Source of the DNA: Macrotrachela quadricornifera
Lineage: Eukaryota > Rotifera > Eurotatoria > Philodinida > Philodinidae
Direction of reading: 5' to 3'
Length of the DNA: 64,000 nt
Assembly (NCBI GenBank): GCA_022393335.1
Contig: JAJEKB010000542.1
Span: 297,189-361,188 of the forward strand
The position numbers were made by a program, and so were the translations under genes. Below are positions 12,282 through 24,587 of this stretch, in pieces (position 1 is the stretch's first letter; the number at the start of each line of letters is the position of its first letter). The notes beneath the pieces are model-generated. The model saw nothing but the letters and a program-made list of their open reading frames with translations, was not told the DNA's origin and ran no database searches.

Positions 12282-12692
12282 ATGGCACCTTTTATATTCT
12301 ATAATAATGGTTCATCATCATCTGTACGAATCTATAGGGCAACATTAATTATTCTTGTACTTACTTGTTCATTTTCGTATGGTTCTTCATTATCAGCATC
12401 TTTATTAGATTCATCTAATGTTGATAGTAATAATAATATGAAAAATTTTGATATTGAAGAAAATCTTAATAAGAAAAATAATTATCATTATCGTTTACCA
12501 TTTCGATCATTATCTTCCTCAATTGATGATCTTAATTCTAATGAAAAATTAAAATTATCAAAAAATTTCTTTCGAAATCTCCTATTACAAACAATTAATG
12601 AACAAGAAGAATATCGTCCTGAACAACAAGATCAATATCATATTAACAATAGACGATATGCTCCACAATCATTTCATGCTATGCGTGGTTAA
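12282..12692 (+). CDS. Candidate secreted neuropeptide precursor with one C-terminal amidated peptide
   Basis: A single-exon frame encodes 136 aa. A hydrophobic stretch at residues 20-40 (ATLIILVLTCSFSYGSSLSA) looks like a signal peptide or signal anchor. The rest is Asn/Ser/Glu-rich and hydrophilic, without cysteines, and carries dibasic sites (two KK, then RR). The protein ends RRYAPQSFHAMRG followed by TAA. Cleavage after the RR and use of the terminal Gly would give the undecapeptide YAPQSFHAMR-amide. Signal peptide, spacer, dibasic site and one terminal amidatable peptide is a classic prohormone layout. I do not recognise the peptide family. An AG-acceptor-like site lies two bases upstream of the ATG. 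The coding assignment rests on this architecture and the codon usage; secretion and processing are inferred. Confidence 0.65.
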   Translation: MAPFIFYNNGSSSSVRIYRATLIILVLTCSFSYGSSLSASLLDSSNVDSNNNMKNFDIEENLNKKNNYHYRLPFRSLSSSIDDLNSNEKLKLSKNFFRNLLLQTINEQEEYRPEQQDQYHINNRRYAPQSFHAMRG

Positions 12693-12956
12693 AATAGACT
12701 AAATATTCAAATACTTTTTAGTTCTTCAATATTTAAATGAACCATATTTTTTGTCATATCAATAAAAGCAGAAATATGCAGAAATTGAAAATATCATGTC
12801 TTTTGATTTTATATTTATGACAGATACATAAAATTGAAATTTGAATAAATAAATAAAAAGAACATGAAATTAATATGATATGTTAAATAATTTAATTTAG
12901 CTATACATAACGTTATTGATTGAATAATGAAGACAAAAAAAGAATTGTACAGTATA

Positions 12957-13937
12957 AAAGGTTATCGAAAAGTTCTCGCACAGAATGTTTATTCACTTTT
13001 GACCGGCTAGAAAATATTTCCTATTAGTCAAAAGCTATGAGCTAGAATCATAATTTTGTGCTCTTTTCGAATATAGACTCAGAAATTTTGTCTCACTTTT
13101 TGTTCGAGAACAGTGAAATAATTTTTGAAAGACTCAAAAAATTAGTTTGGGCGAAAAACATTTTTCGCGCACTTTTTATATTTTCACTATTACAATTTAA
13201 AACTAAAAGTTGCAATCTTTACTTTGTATATCAGTTTGTAGATCAGAAACTGCTCTACAAAATGCACTATTTGCGAATGTTTTTGTCTATTGAAAAAGCA
13301 CCTCAGTTTTCGTTTTTTCTAAATACTCATTTTTAAAAAACTGACTTATTAACCAAAATCATTTTACGTTGAAAGAAGGGCTTGATAAAATGATTGTAAC
13401 GTCAGCTGGGTAGAAGCTACAGCTTAGTTCAATATCACATTTTGTAGAGAAGTGTTTGCTCTACAAAACGACTGATTTTGACAATTCTTAGTATGTTTGA
13501 AAAGGCACTTATAGGGTAAACAAAAACGTGTTGATTCACCATTAAAAATAATTTTTCAGACCTTTCAAAATGTTTCTCACTGTGCTTGAACAAAAACAAA
13601 TACAACATTTCTAAGCCCATATTCAACGAGAGCACAAAATTCTGGTTGCGACCTGATAGTTTTTGACTCGTCTGAAATGCTTTCAAGCAGACCAAAATGA
13701 ACAAATATGTTCACCGGGAACTCTGTCCCACAGGTTCCGTCCAAACTAATTTTTTGAACCTTTCAAAGATTATTTCACTGTTCTCGAACAAAAAGTGAGA
13801 CAAAATTTCTGAGTCTATACTCGAAAAAAGCACAAAATTCTGATTCTAGCTCATAGTTTTTGACTAATAGAGAAGACTTTCTAGCCAGTCAAAAGTGAAC
13901 AAAACATTCTGTGTGAGATCTTTTCGGTAACCCTTTA
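12957..13937. mobile_element. Composite foldback element with internally duplicated arm
   Basis: The left arm 12957-13150 starts AAAGGTTATCGAAAAG. It is the inverted counterpart of the right arm at about 13745-13937, whose reverse complement starts AAGGGTTACCGAAAAG and continues CTCACACAGAATG. A third, more diverged copy of the right arm, in direct orientation, lies immediately inside it at about 13556-13720. Shorter direct matches (CTGCTCTACAAAA / TTGCTCTACAAAA) occur at about 13243 and 13455. Flanking TA on both sides is compatible with Tc1/mariner-type insertion but not proven. Open frames at 13058-13336 and 13435-13704 are by-products of the repeat, not genes. Confidence 0.75.
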
Positions 13938-16900
13938 TTATCTTGCATGATTGCTTCAAATAACTATCAAAAGTTTTAATTTTGATTTTTATAAAATACA
14001 CATGCGCACATTGTATAGAATTAATTTTTAAATTTTATTTTTTATTAAAAAATAATAAGAGAGAGAATATATATAATCTCGATAACAATCATAGCTAATT
14101 CATAAGAATGATGTAAGTAAATAGTTTTATTAAGTATTATTATTAATTTATTCATTATCAGATAGAATAAATATATGCAAAAGCATTCCATAAATAATTT
14201 TTAGTGATCATGTAAGAGAATAACAAGAAAAAATCAAAATAAATATGTAATGTTGACTAATTCTGAGAACCAATTTGTCAAAATATTAAAATTTGTGGTC
14301 AAAAGCTAAGCCGCGGAAATAAAGTTCTTCGGGTAATAAATTACTTCTTTTCTTACAAAACGAAACAAACTAATGTTCCATGATTAAAAATTTGGTTTTT
14401 TGTGTATTTATAAAATGTGTTTTGCTTTCTTCTTGTTAGTTTTCTTAGATAATCAATAAAATATCTTTCGTAATTTTATCAATAATATTTCATAAAAGCA
14501 TTTGCTTACATTATCTGTATGAAAAAAAAAATTTTTTTTATTAATCAAAAAATCAGTCTATTTATTTGAACTGAAGCAGAGATATTTCAGTTTATTATCG
14601 TAGTGCTATTTATGGTCTTTCCTGTATTTGCATGCTCATAACATGCATGTTTTCGAACCCTTTCCGATGATAATTACAGTCGTTTAGTCTTAAAATTAGG
14701 TTGAAGTTTTGATGTCTTTTAGTTTTTTTTTTGTCGTTCTTGTACATAATAAAAGGTATTTATCAATTTCATCTTGATTTTTTTTGCATTTTAATATTGA
14801 ATATTTATTAAAGTTTTACATATCTGTTGTATACTTATACATAGCAGCTATCATTTATCAATAGCGAGTTATTTAACCGGTCTTATTTATTTAGTTATAA
14901 AAGAAATAGATAAAAACTATAGGAAAAGTTGCAACCATAATTATTTTCATATTAGTACGAATTGTAAACAAAAATATTATTGTATACGTATATAAATATT
15001 GTCTTCTAGTTAATAATGTTAATATTTTGTTGAAAGATGCCATAAATTAATTGAAAGAAGTCGACGAAAAGAAAGATCATAGTAATGATAACATTGAATA
15101 ACTTTTATGAAAACATTTATATCAAAAATAGTACTTCTATACTTAATAGACAAAATATTTTAATTTTTATCATACTGATTTTCACACAATGGAAGAATAT
15201 TCACGAATATATTATTATAATTAATCTATATTTTGCTCTTTTCTAATTCAAATTAGTTTCTCATATATCGTTGGATTAATTTTTTATCTAATTATCTATA
15301 GAATAGACATAATAGAAACTCTACATTCTGATATTTCAATCTCTAAGGATTAATCTATTCTTGTATAAAAGATCTTAAAAATTAATAAAAAAATAAATGA
15401 ATATAGATGATTTAGTACTGAAATTTAGTTCTTGTTTTACGTTCTTAGTTAATCTATCTAAGTTTATTCTATTTATAATTTTGCTTTTTCTTTTTATTTG
15501 ATAACGAAAAATAAAAAGAAATTTTTTGTAATAATAACTAATCGGAAACTTTTTTCTTTCTATCAAATCAAAGTCATTACCGTTTATACAATTTCTTTCT
15601 TCTCACTTCGTTTATATTAATATTTAAAATTTCTATTATTTGCTTAAAAAACTATTGGTTATTAATAATGTATAAAAGACATATTAACATATTACAATAT
15701 TAATAGAGACAATCGGCGTGTTTGAGTTATATTTTCTTTCTGTCTTATTATTTTAATTCTAATGAGCATTTTTGTTTCCTTAGTTTTCTTTCTTATCTTT
15801 TTCTTTGATTATTTTTTTGTCATGCAAAGTATATGCAATAGCAATATTTCATATAATTGATTGCTCGTATTATTTCCTATATAAATATTCTTCTAGTGAA
15901 ATCGCAAATATGTAAGTCATCTATTAAAGTTGGTATATCTGATTTCGTGGTTGAATAGTTAAAAGGAATAAACAATAGCACTAATGGAGTTATTGATTAA
16001 ACAGAACGAAAAAAAAAAAAAAGTTTAGTAGACCATATTGAATGAATAGAAATGATTTTATCAGTAGAAAAATGTTCTTGGAAAACATGAGTAATAATTA
16101 AAGATATGGATATTATGGCTAATGTCTTTTGCTAGAATTTGACATAAATTTTAAATTTATTATTTACATATGATTTTATTAGAAATCAAATGAATGAGTA
16201 AGTTTATATAAAATTTTTCTCTTAATCATTACATTTTTTTTTGTTTCTGTTTCGATTAATAGAAGGAAAGAAATATTCGAATGACGTATTGAAATTGCTA
16301 GCATTTGTTCAATCCTATCACGGTATAATTAAATAGTAGATTGACAGACAATGTTCGATACCAGCAGACAGTTGACGGCAGGATGTGCATCAAAATAACT
16401 TATTATTTTAATCTGTTTATCAGTTTCTTCATGTATGAATGTCATTCTAAGTCAATCAACCGATTGCTTTATCGAAGCACAGTTTCATATAGAAAGAAAA
16501 ATACTATACCAAAATCGTGAGACTATCGAAGCATATAGAAATATGGAAAATAACAATCAATAACTAATAACATTTTGATTTAATTATAATCTTTCGTGTC
16601 GAATTGCAGTCAGTAGCTCGATATATCACTTAGATTTAACCCTATTTTCTTGTCTTAAAAACAAATGTACTATAAGAAAAAACAGAAAATCGTTTAAAAC
16701 GACTAGATTTGTATCGAAAACAAATCTGATTTTTCCGCATCTTTAAACACTTCCTATCATATTACTTATCAACTAAGTAGAAAAAAAAACATATACAACA
16801 ATAATTAATTGAATTTTTTCTCCTTTGTTCTTATTACTAAATTTCATTTATCTATTAATCTATTATGAATAGTGAGAAAATACGTAACATATTCACATTG

Positions 16901-17862
16901 AATACCACGTGCAATTATCATCAATCAGATAAATCATAAAACTTTGAGTATTTTTTTCAAAAGGTGCTTCATGAAAACTTCTAATAAAAGGTATGTGATT
17001 AAATTTTTTTTTACTTGTTCTAATGGTTTTTCTCATACTCAAAATGAACCACTTAAATACAAGTGTCACATCCTATTTAACAGGAAATGTTTCTAGGGTT
17101 TTTTGTTTTGATCCACCATAAAATCTAATTTATATAAATTTTATAGAGCTTTCGACGTCATATCTTTTAAAATATTTTATAGTCCAACATTTGGTTAAGT
17201 CAATATATATGCAGAACAAATAAAAAAAAACTTCCAAGAAAGCCACTTCATTTTTCTAATATACTTTTTTTTATACGTTAAAATCTATTGGATATTCAAA
17301 GTCAGTATATCATAAGATTGTAGCGCCTATCAAGTTTTCGAACTGTATATATAAGAGAACTATAGTAATAATAACAAATGGAGACAATTCAATTGACTCC
17401 TGCTGTTTCTCATGCATATTTCTTGTTTATATAATATTTTATTTATATTAATATGAGATCACTAAAAAAAAACAAGTTCGAAAAATGAATTTTTTCATAT
17501 TAGATAATCAATTTCATGGTAAAAATTTAAATGAGATAATAAATAAATCCTTGAGAAATCTTCTATAACCTAGATTATTATCTTAGATTCTAACTAATAA
17601 AAGAAAATAGATGGATTTTATTGATATATTAAAGAGATATTATGTATTCGCTTAAAGGAAAGAAAAAGTAATCCAATTCATTCAATAAAGTTTCTCTTAT
17701 ATATTGATATAAGACTATGTTTATATTAGGTTTTCATTTATATTGATTATAAGATATGAAGATATTTACATAGTGTTAATGTTTAGATATGATTAAAGAT
17801 AAACACTATTTAAAATATTAATCGAGATTACTAGAGGCCTATAAATTTGTATATGTCATTTT
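13938..17862. other. long gene-poor AT-rich region
   Basis: Nearly 4 kb with no exon, RNA gene or domain that I can support on either strand. A weak match to the interior of the 9.6-10.4 kb foldback arm may be present near 17100-17170 (AAATTTTATAGAGC followed by TTCGACGTC), suggesting an old relic. This is too diverged to call. Confidence 0.45.
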
Positions 17863-17975
17863 TTAAAACTCTTTGACGGATAGCGGTTCATGTATGCATC
17901 TCTTATTTTTTTCGTTCTGTTCTTCCGTACCCGCTTTAGCTTTTTCCATTCAAAAATTGCCTGTCAAAGGGTTAA
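17863..17975. mobile_element. Possible piggyBac-type MITE (TTAA-flanked)
   Basis: A 113-bp segment is bounded by TTAA at 17863 and 17972. The left end reads AACTCTTTGACGG and the reverse complement of the right end reads CCCTTTGACAGGC, giving an imperfect inverted repeat around CTTTGAC. TTAA flanks with ends of the CCCTTTG type are typical of piggyBac-related elements. The repeat is short and imperfect, so this is tentative. Confidence 0.35.
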
Positions 17976-19388
17976 GTTAAATACATTTATCTGTCTCAGA
18001 AGTATAGCATCGATTAATAATGCTTGAGAACATAATAATAAGTTTTCTTTAGAAAATAATAAAAATATATATTATGTTATTTTACTATACTATTGCATTA
18101 ATTTTAATCATAAATCTAATAAATATGGATGAATTAGATATAACCTTTAATATTTTGATAAAGTTACCATATTTAATCAATAAATATTATTATAGAATAT
18201 TGATTGTATCGATCTAATATTTCATGGCTAATGTCTTTTAGAACAATTCTTCATTAAAGAATTGCACGTCATCAGCAATTTAGAGTATATATTGCTTTAT
18301 AATATTGCTCCTACTTCTATATCTTATCGACTTATCACTACGCAAACATGCTATAATCTTTCCTCTTTTTTGCATAGACGCTGTGCATGTCTCAAGGCAA
18401 TAATACTGCATTTATTTACTGTCACTTATACTAGTGCTTGCCTGTCTAATTTCTTTGATTAATTTTATGCGAAAACAAAATAATAATTTTTTCCTTATCT
18501 TTATTTTTCTTTTAAGTGTATATATTTACACATACATAACGGAATTGTTTAAAAATTTACATATATATATATACGTAGTTCTTAGAAGTTCCGCTTTTCT
18601 GATAAGTGTTCTTTAAAATGAGACAGGTGATGCGTGTGCTTATATATAATTTCTTTCGTGATTTCTGTCACTTAACAATGATAGAGGAAAAAAAATCTTG
18701 GATTGCCGGAAATGTTATATGGTGTCTGTCAACGTTTTCTAAATTGCCTCTGTTAGTTATATATATATATATATGCTAGATCTGTTGACGTTACGACGCA
18801 GAAAGAAAAAAAAAGACTGTTTCATAATAAAAGTAGCATATGCTGATGACATATTGCAGAGGAACAAAAGGAAATGGAAGCATTTATAATATCATCTTTT
18901 TTTTTTCCTTTTCTATTTATGAAAGAAACTTATAAGTTAAGAAAAATTTAAATACAATAACAAAATATATCCGTTTAAGATATTTAAATAATCTCTCAAA
19001 CATGATATAATTTATTTTTATTTTAAAACGCTTATAAACATATTTTGAAAACTTATTGCGTACAAATATTCTTTGCTATATAGAAAAAAAAAAACATTAT
19101 TATAAATACAAAACGGTAAATATATTTATATTTATTTGTTTTTTTTTTTTAAAGAAAATCTGTTATAAAGTTTATTTTTGCAAGCAGCTTAATTTGAATT
19201 ATTTATAGAACATAAAAATTTAAGTTATAATACACTTGGGAAAACAAGATTAAAGAGAAAAAAAAAGACATATGTTTCTGTGTTTAGTTCTTTGAAAAAG
19301 GAAAGAACCTTGAGAATGTTTTAATATTATTTTCTATATATTGTCTTTATTTTTTTTTTTTTGTATTATTGAATAGAACAAAGAAAAA
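17976..19388. other. upstream region of the GPCR, no gene seen
   Basis: AT-rich, with (AT)n at about 18560 and 18755. Frames at 18262-18616 overlap one another, lack domains and are not called. The last 130 bp before 19389 hold a long T run ending in ATTATTGAATAGAAC, which could hide a 5' UTR acceptor. Confidence 0.4.
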
Positions 19389-20501
19389 ATGGTAATAACA
19401 TTTATTGATATTGCACATTTTTTATCTGGTTTATATTCTCTTCTACTTATTCTTATTGGTACACCATTAAATCTTCTTTGTTTTTATATATTTACACGTC
19501 TTGTACCAAATCGTTCAAATTCAACAATAATTGTCTTTGCACATTTAGCACTTATTGAATTACTTATACCATTTACATGGAATATAAATTATGTTGTACG
19601 AGAATTATTATGGAAATATCAAAAACAACATAATACAATTAAAAATCTTGAACAACATTCATTATTAATATGTAAATTAATATCTTATGGAGCATATTTT
19701 TCTCTTCAATGTGCTGCATGGCTTAAAACATTAGCAACATTTGTACGTTGTGTTTCATTACGTCATCAATGGTTATTAAATAAATGGTTATCAAGACCAG
19801 TTATAATTCATCGTGTTATTTGGGCAGTTATTTTTCTTGCAGGTTTAATTAATTTTCCAATATTAATTATAAATGGTAAACGTATATATTATAATGATGA
19901 ATATAATAATACAAAAATTCAAACACAATGTTATCAATCAAGATTTTTTCAATTTTGGGAAATTACACATTTATTATTTTATAATTTTATTCCATTTACA
20001 TTAATGATTATAAGTAATATAGCATTAATTCGTCAAGTAAAAGAATCTCATAATCGAATGAAACGATCAAAAATGGCTTCACAAAAAAATAATAGTCGTC
20101 GACAAAAATCTAATGAAGGTTCAAGATTAACAAAAACATTAATATTAATAACAATATTTTTTATAACATTTACTTCACCTTCAGCTATATTTTATATTTT
20201 TTTTGGAAAACGAATTAAACGTCATAAAGATTTAATAACAATGAGTTTAAGTAATTTAGCAACAACAAGTCATGCTTGTTCATTTATTATTTATTGGTTA
20301 ACATCAACTGATTTTCGAGATGCTGCTATTAGTGTTCTCTTTTGTCGTCCTATAACTCCTCAACGACAACTAACAGAAGAAAAACAAAATGATAAACCTA
20401 TATCTGATCCACCACGATTATTATCATTATCAAATCAATCTAACAATGAAAATCAACGGAAATTACCTTTACTTCAAACTCAAATAACAACAGTTGAATA
20501 A
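19389..20501 (+). CDS. Rhodopsin-class (class A) G-protein-coupled receptor, orphan
   Basis: A single exon encodes 370 aa with seven hydrophobic segments. TM1 contains LLILIGTPLNLLCFYIF, where PLN replaces the usual GN. TM2 has LALIELLIP, with Glu instead of the highly conserved Asp. A TM3 Cys (LLICKL) can pair with the ECL2 Cys (QTQCYQS). The DRY position reads VRC, keeping the Arg. A basic third loop (residues about 220-245) precedes TM6 (FFITFTSPSAIFYIF). TM7 ends YWLTSTDFRDA in place of NPxxY. The C-tail is Gln/Asn-rich. The layout resembles the peptide-receptor-like orphan GPCRs common in rotifers, and the ligand cannot be told. It is tail to tail with the SLC6 gene, 155 bp apart. Lack of introns suggests a retrocopy or simply a compact receptor gene. 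Confidence 0.85.
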   Translation: MVITFIDIAHFLSGLYSLLLILIGTPLNLLCFYIFTRLVPNRSNSTIIVFAHLALIELLIPFTWNINYVVRELLWKYQKQHNTIKNLEQHSLLICKLISYGAYFSLQCAAWLKTLATFVRCVSLRHQWLLNKWLSRPVIIHRVIWAVIFLAGLINFPILIINGKRIYYNDEYNNTKIQTQCYQSRFFQFWEITHLLFYNFIPFTLMIISNIALIRQVKESHNRMKRSKMASQKNNSRRQKSNEGSRLTKTLILITIFFITFTSPSAIFYIFFGKRIKRHKDLITMSLSNLATTSHACSFIIYWLTSTDFRDAAISVLFCRPITPQRQLTEEKQNDKPISDPPRLLSLSNQSNNENQRKLPLLQTQITTVE

Positions 20502-20656
20502 TAATGTACATAAAAATATTGATTTTATTTTATTTTATTTTATTTGTTCTTTCTTTATGTATTGTGTCTAAAAATAAAAACTAATCAATAAAATAATACA
20601 TACATATATTTATTTTACAATAACTATCTAAATAAATACGAACAAATAAACAACAG

Positions 20657-23513
20657 TTAAACATATACAGTAGGTGATAATGATGATGATGACATTAAAA
20701 ATCCACTAGTACCATTTTCAATTTGTTGTCGAAGTTTTCGTTTAGTTATATCAGGTACAAATAAAAGACGAAAACGTTGTTTTAATGAATTTCTTGAATC
20801 TGAATAACGTATAAATGCATAGAATATAGTTATTGGTATTGGTAATATAAAACACATATTAAGACACCAACCAAATACAATTGACCATGATGGATATTTA
20901 TAATTACCATATTTTAATTCATCTGAATAAGTTAATGATAATATCATAAGTAATATGACAATAACTGGACATAATACTGTCCAAGCAAGACGAAAAAAAC
21001 GATTTGGTTCGAAACCAAGATTTGTACGAATATCATTGACAATATTATCAATACCATAAACCTAAAATTTTATATATTAATAATAATATATAACTTAATA
21101 TTTTTTATTTTTCTATTAAATTAAATAAATTTACCCAACTAGCAGCTATAGCTTCCATCATAACAACAATCATAATAGCTGGAGCTGTTGCAAATTTATC
21201 CAAAAATTGTACCACATAATTACCACCTAGAAAACATCAAAAAGAATAATATTTTATTAATAATAAGTTTTTGTCTCTTTAATGACAAATTTCATTAACC
21301 TTGCGTGACTGTTGGGAGACAGGCAATTATAAGTAGACAACACATAATAAACATTCCAGATTTTCTATGACGTTTTAATAATGGAAATTCATCACTTAAT
21401 GCTGCATACATTGCTTCTAAACCACCAAAATCACTATCAATTCCTAAATTAATAACCATTAAAAAAAATAATATTGAAAAAAATGTTGAATATTTAAATG
21501 TTGCTAAAATTTCTGGATAAGCAATAAATGATAAACTTGGTCCTTGATCAACAACATTTTCAATATCTTTGTTTAAACGAAATGACATATGACCTAATGC
21601 TGAAAAAACAACAAAACCAGCAAGAAAACTTGCAGTGAAATTAGCAACAACAGCAATTAATGCATCATAATAACAATTATTTGTTGAAACATTATATGAA
21701 CCATATGTTGTTAATACTGATAAACCAGGGCCAAGTGTAAAAAAAATTTGATTAGCTGCTGAAAACCATACTTTCATATCTTTTAATTTTTTAAATGATG
21801 GTCGTAAAAAAAATTTTATGCCTTTATGTGAACCTTCTAAACTAAGACCTTGAATAAGTAATATTATTAAAACAACATATGGTAATATAGCTGTTACATA
21901 AACAGCTTTGCCTAGAAATATTTAAAAAAAAATTATTTGAAAAATTTTTTCTTATTTTTTTTTTTTTACCTGTACTTTTAACTCCACGATAAATACACAT
22001 ATACATTAAGATAAATATTGATACAAGACATAAAAATAAATCAATTTTAATATGTCCCAAATCAGTTAAACCTTTTGAATGATTTATACCTAACATATAA
22101 ATATTATAATATTCAGCAGCTGATGAAATTTGTGATTGATTTTTATCTGTTTCATTTGAATAAAAATGTATATGATTATTATTTTGATTTGTTTGATTAT
22201 TTAGATTTTCAATACGCATACGTTCAGAACATAAATATGTATTCCATGTATGTGAACATAAACTCCATGGCATAACTTCACGAAATGATGAAAATAAATA
22301 AAATACAGCATGTGCTATAAACATACAATATAACAAAAATACTTTCAAATAAATAAAAAATTTTTACCAATTATTGTTGTATAAAATAATGTAACAGCTG
22401 TAACAATAATAAATGATGCTATACCAATACCTTTCATTGATGGAGCTATTCTACCCCAAAGTGTTATATTACCACAACGATAATATTGACCAAGAAATAA
22501 TTCCAAATACCTGTTTTTATTTTTTATATTAAAATATGTTCTTTTTAAATTAAAACTAAACTAAACTTACATCATTGGTATACCAATAAGACATAAAAAT
22601 ATCATATATGGAATAAGAAATGCACCACCACCATTCTCATAACACATATAAGGAAATCGCCAAACATTACCTTGAATAAAACTAAATAAAATCTATTAAT
22701 TTTATTTAAAATATATCATACCAAGATCGACAACATAACCAATAACCGATAGAAGAAATTCAACTTTATTTGTCCATAAATCTCGTGGTACAGTTGGCGA
22801 TGGCGGAGGTAATGCCAAAGCCGATCTTGTTAATATAACTAATTGCTCCGTGGCGCTTGTTTTTCGACTAGAATTATTATTATTATCATTTGTCACGATC
22901 GTTGATGTTTTCATCTGTTCACATTCTGGTATATTCTCACTTGAGTCTATAATATCATAGATCAAATAACAAATTAGTTAAAGTAGACTCACGTAATTTG
23001 ATTATTAAGAATAAAAAGAAAAATAGATGTGAACATGCTCATTTAAATCTCAATTATCATTTTTAAGAAAAAAAGGAAATATTAAATCCTATCTTATTAT
23101 ATTCAAATTTATATTAAAATGAAAATTGAAACGAAATTATTTTTAATTTCTATTCTTAAAAAAAAAAACATCATATACTCATACCGATAGCTTCCATTGA
23201 TTGTATTGAAATCAATTGTCAAGAAAAGATTTTTTTTTTCTTATTTTAACTTTCTATTTAACATAATCTATTGTTATATTACTATATTTGCATTGAAGCA
23301 ATCAAATAGATTCCCTTGACATTCTTTTTATAGAAAAAAAAACAAACAAACTAGAAATCTTCATATTCTAATAAATGACCAAAGTATTCGAACATATATA
23401 GAATTTAAATAGGTAATAAAAATGAATTTATATATAAATATTTACATACTTTTATGTTCATTCATTTTAGTTGTTATTTGTTCAATACCACCATTGTTTA
23501 ATAAATTTTTCAT
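20657..23513 (-). CDS. SLC6 sodium/chloride-dependent monoamine (serotonin-type) transporter
   Basis: Eight exons on the minus strand (23513-23450, 22946-22722, 22670-22571, 22510-22368, 22314-21970, 21911-21300, 21226-21135, 21061-20657) join in frame to about 661 aa. TM1 reads [15 protein letters not shown] then [15 protein letters not shown]. The Asp at the substrate-amine position (VVDLG) is characteristic of monoamine carriers; amino-acid and GABA carriers have Gly there. [13 protein letters not shown] follows TM2. The large extracellular loop has the paired cysteines [12 protein letters not shown] and N-glycosylation sites. [18 protein letters not shown] near TM8 is closest to the serotonin-transporter pattern. 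Twelve membrane segments are inferred, with cytosolic N- and C-tails. Function: reuptake of a biogenic amine at the plasma membrane of neurons. The serotonin assignment over dopamine or octopamine is inference. Confidence 0.92.
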
Positions 23514-24373
23514 ATTTTTTTAAATAAAATTTGTATAGATATAATCATGTATATATCGTCTATCTAACTACTAATCATTGCTTTCTTCTTCTAGGTTTTC
23601 TTTTTTTTTTTTTTTATTAACTAATTTTAATATCTCATGAGAATATAGAATTAAAACGAATACCGTATATATCTTGATTATGATGTAGAAGACTATAATA
23701 ATAAAAAGCTAAAGAAAGTCTTACTTAATCAAACAATATTTTTTTCAATGAACTAAAAGAAATTTATTATTTTATATATCTAATATTCAAGTGTAAAGTG
23801 ACATCGATGATGTCTAATAATCACGCAACACTTTTCCGACATATACATCCTTTGTTTTTTTTTTTCTTGTATTATTTTATTTCTTAATGTCATTTGAGTA
23901 ATCATAAATGAGCTCATTTCATTCAATTTATTTAAATTCTTTTAGTTTTATCAATTAAAATATCCAGGTTTCTTATTTTCTTATAGAATATTCTTTGTAT
24001 TTTTTTTTTAATCTGTTATCTCTATTTGACAAGCAATAGTTTTTGAAATATATTCAAGACACTATGGTGATTGATCTTGAAAGCAAGATTACATTAAAAA
24101 AAAAGAATTTGACATAGATCATATAAAAAATAATCATCTACATGATGATATCAAGGTTAAATTAATCAAAAGAAAATCTTGATTTTGTTTATTTGTTATT
24201 TTATAATTAATTTTAATAATCAATGAATATTAATCAATATATTGAGAATTTACATTGCAAATTAAATAAATTAGTACGACATCAAAAAATACTATATAAA
24301 GAGACTGATTTTTATATATTTTCTTTTATTTATGATAAATAGAGATAAGATGAACTCTTGATTGTGGATAAAT
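23514..24373. other. upstream region of the SLC6 gene
   Basis: AT-rich, with no exon seen on either strand. It presumably holds the promoter of the minus-strand transporter. Confidence 0.4.
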
Positions 24374-24425
24374 ATTTTTTTGAGCAGGCAATTAGAAAGA
24401 CTTGAGCCCGATTGTAAAATAGTTT

Positions 24426-24434
24426 AGATGGCGC
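24426..24434 (+). promoter_or_regulatory. CTCF-like core AGATGGCGC
   Basis: The GC-rich 9-mer AGATGGCGC matches the AGRKGGCRS core of the animal CTCF motif but lacks the 5' half. It lies inside the inverted-repeat element, so a regulatory role is doubtful. Listed because the same core recurs at 32721 and 44812. Confidence 0.2.
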
Positions 24435-24587
24435 TTGTAAAATTAAATTCAACACTACGCCAGATTATTGTGATGCGTAATTCGTGTATTCAATATTATC
24501 CGAACTTCTTACACATTTCTTCAAGGCCAAATGAACGTGGAAATTTGTCGACAAATTTTTTAGTAAAAATGAACTGCAATCCTATTT

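Noticed and set aside
13058..13704. Open frames on both strands (92 and 89 codons)
   Set aside because: They lie entirely within the foldback element and mirror its inverted arms.
14645..14670. tRNA B-box-like string (GTTTTCGAACCC, complement GGGTTCGAAAAC)
   Set aside because: No A-box, acceptor stem or cloverleaf could be built around it. A similar string at 21005 is SLC6 coding sequence.
18262..18616. Two plus-strand frames of 60-66 codons
   Set aside because: Overlap each other in different frames, with no homology or splice signals.
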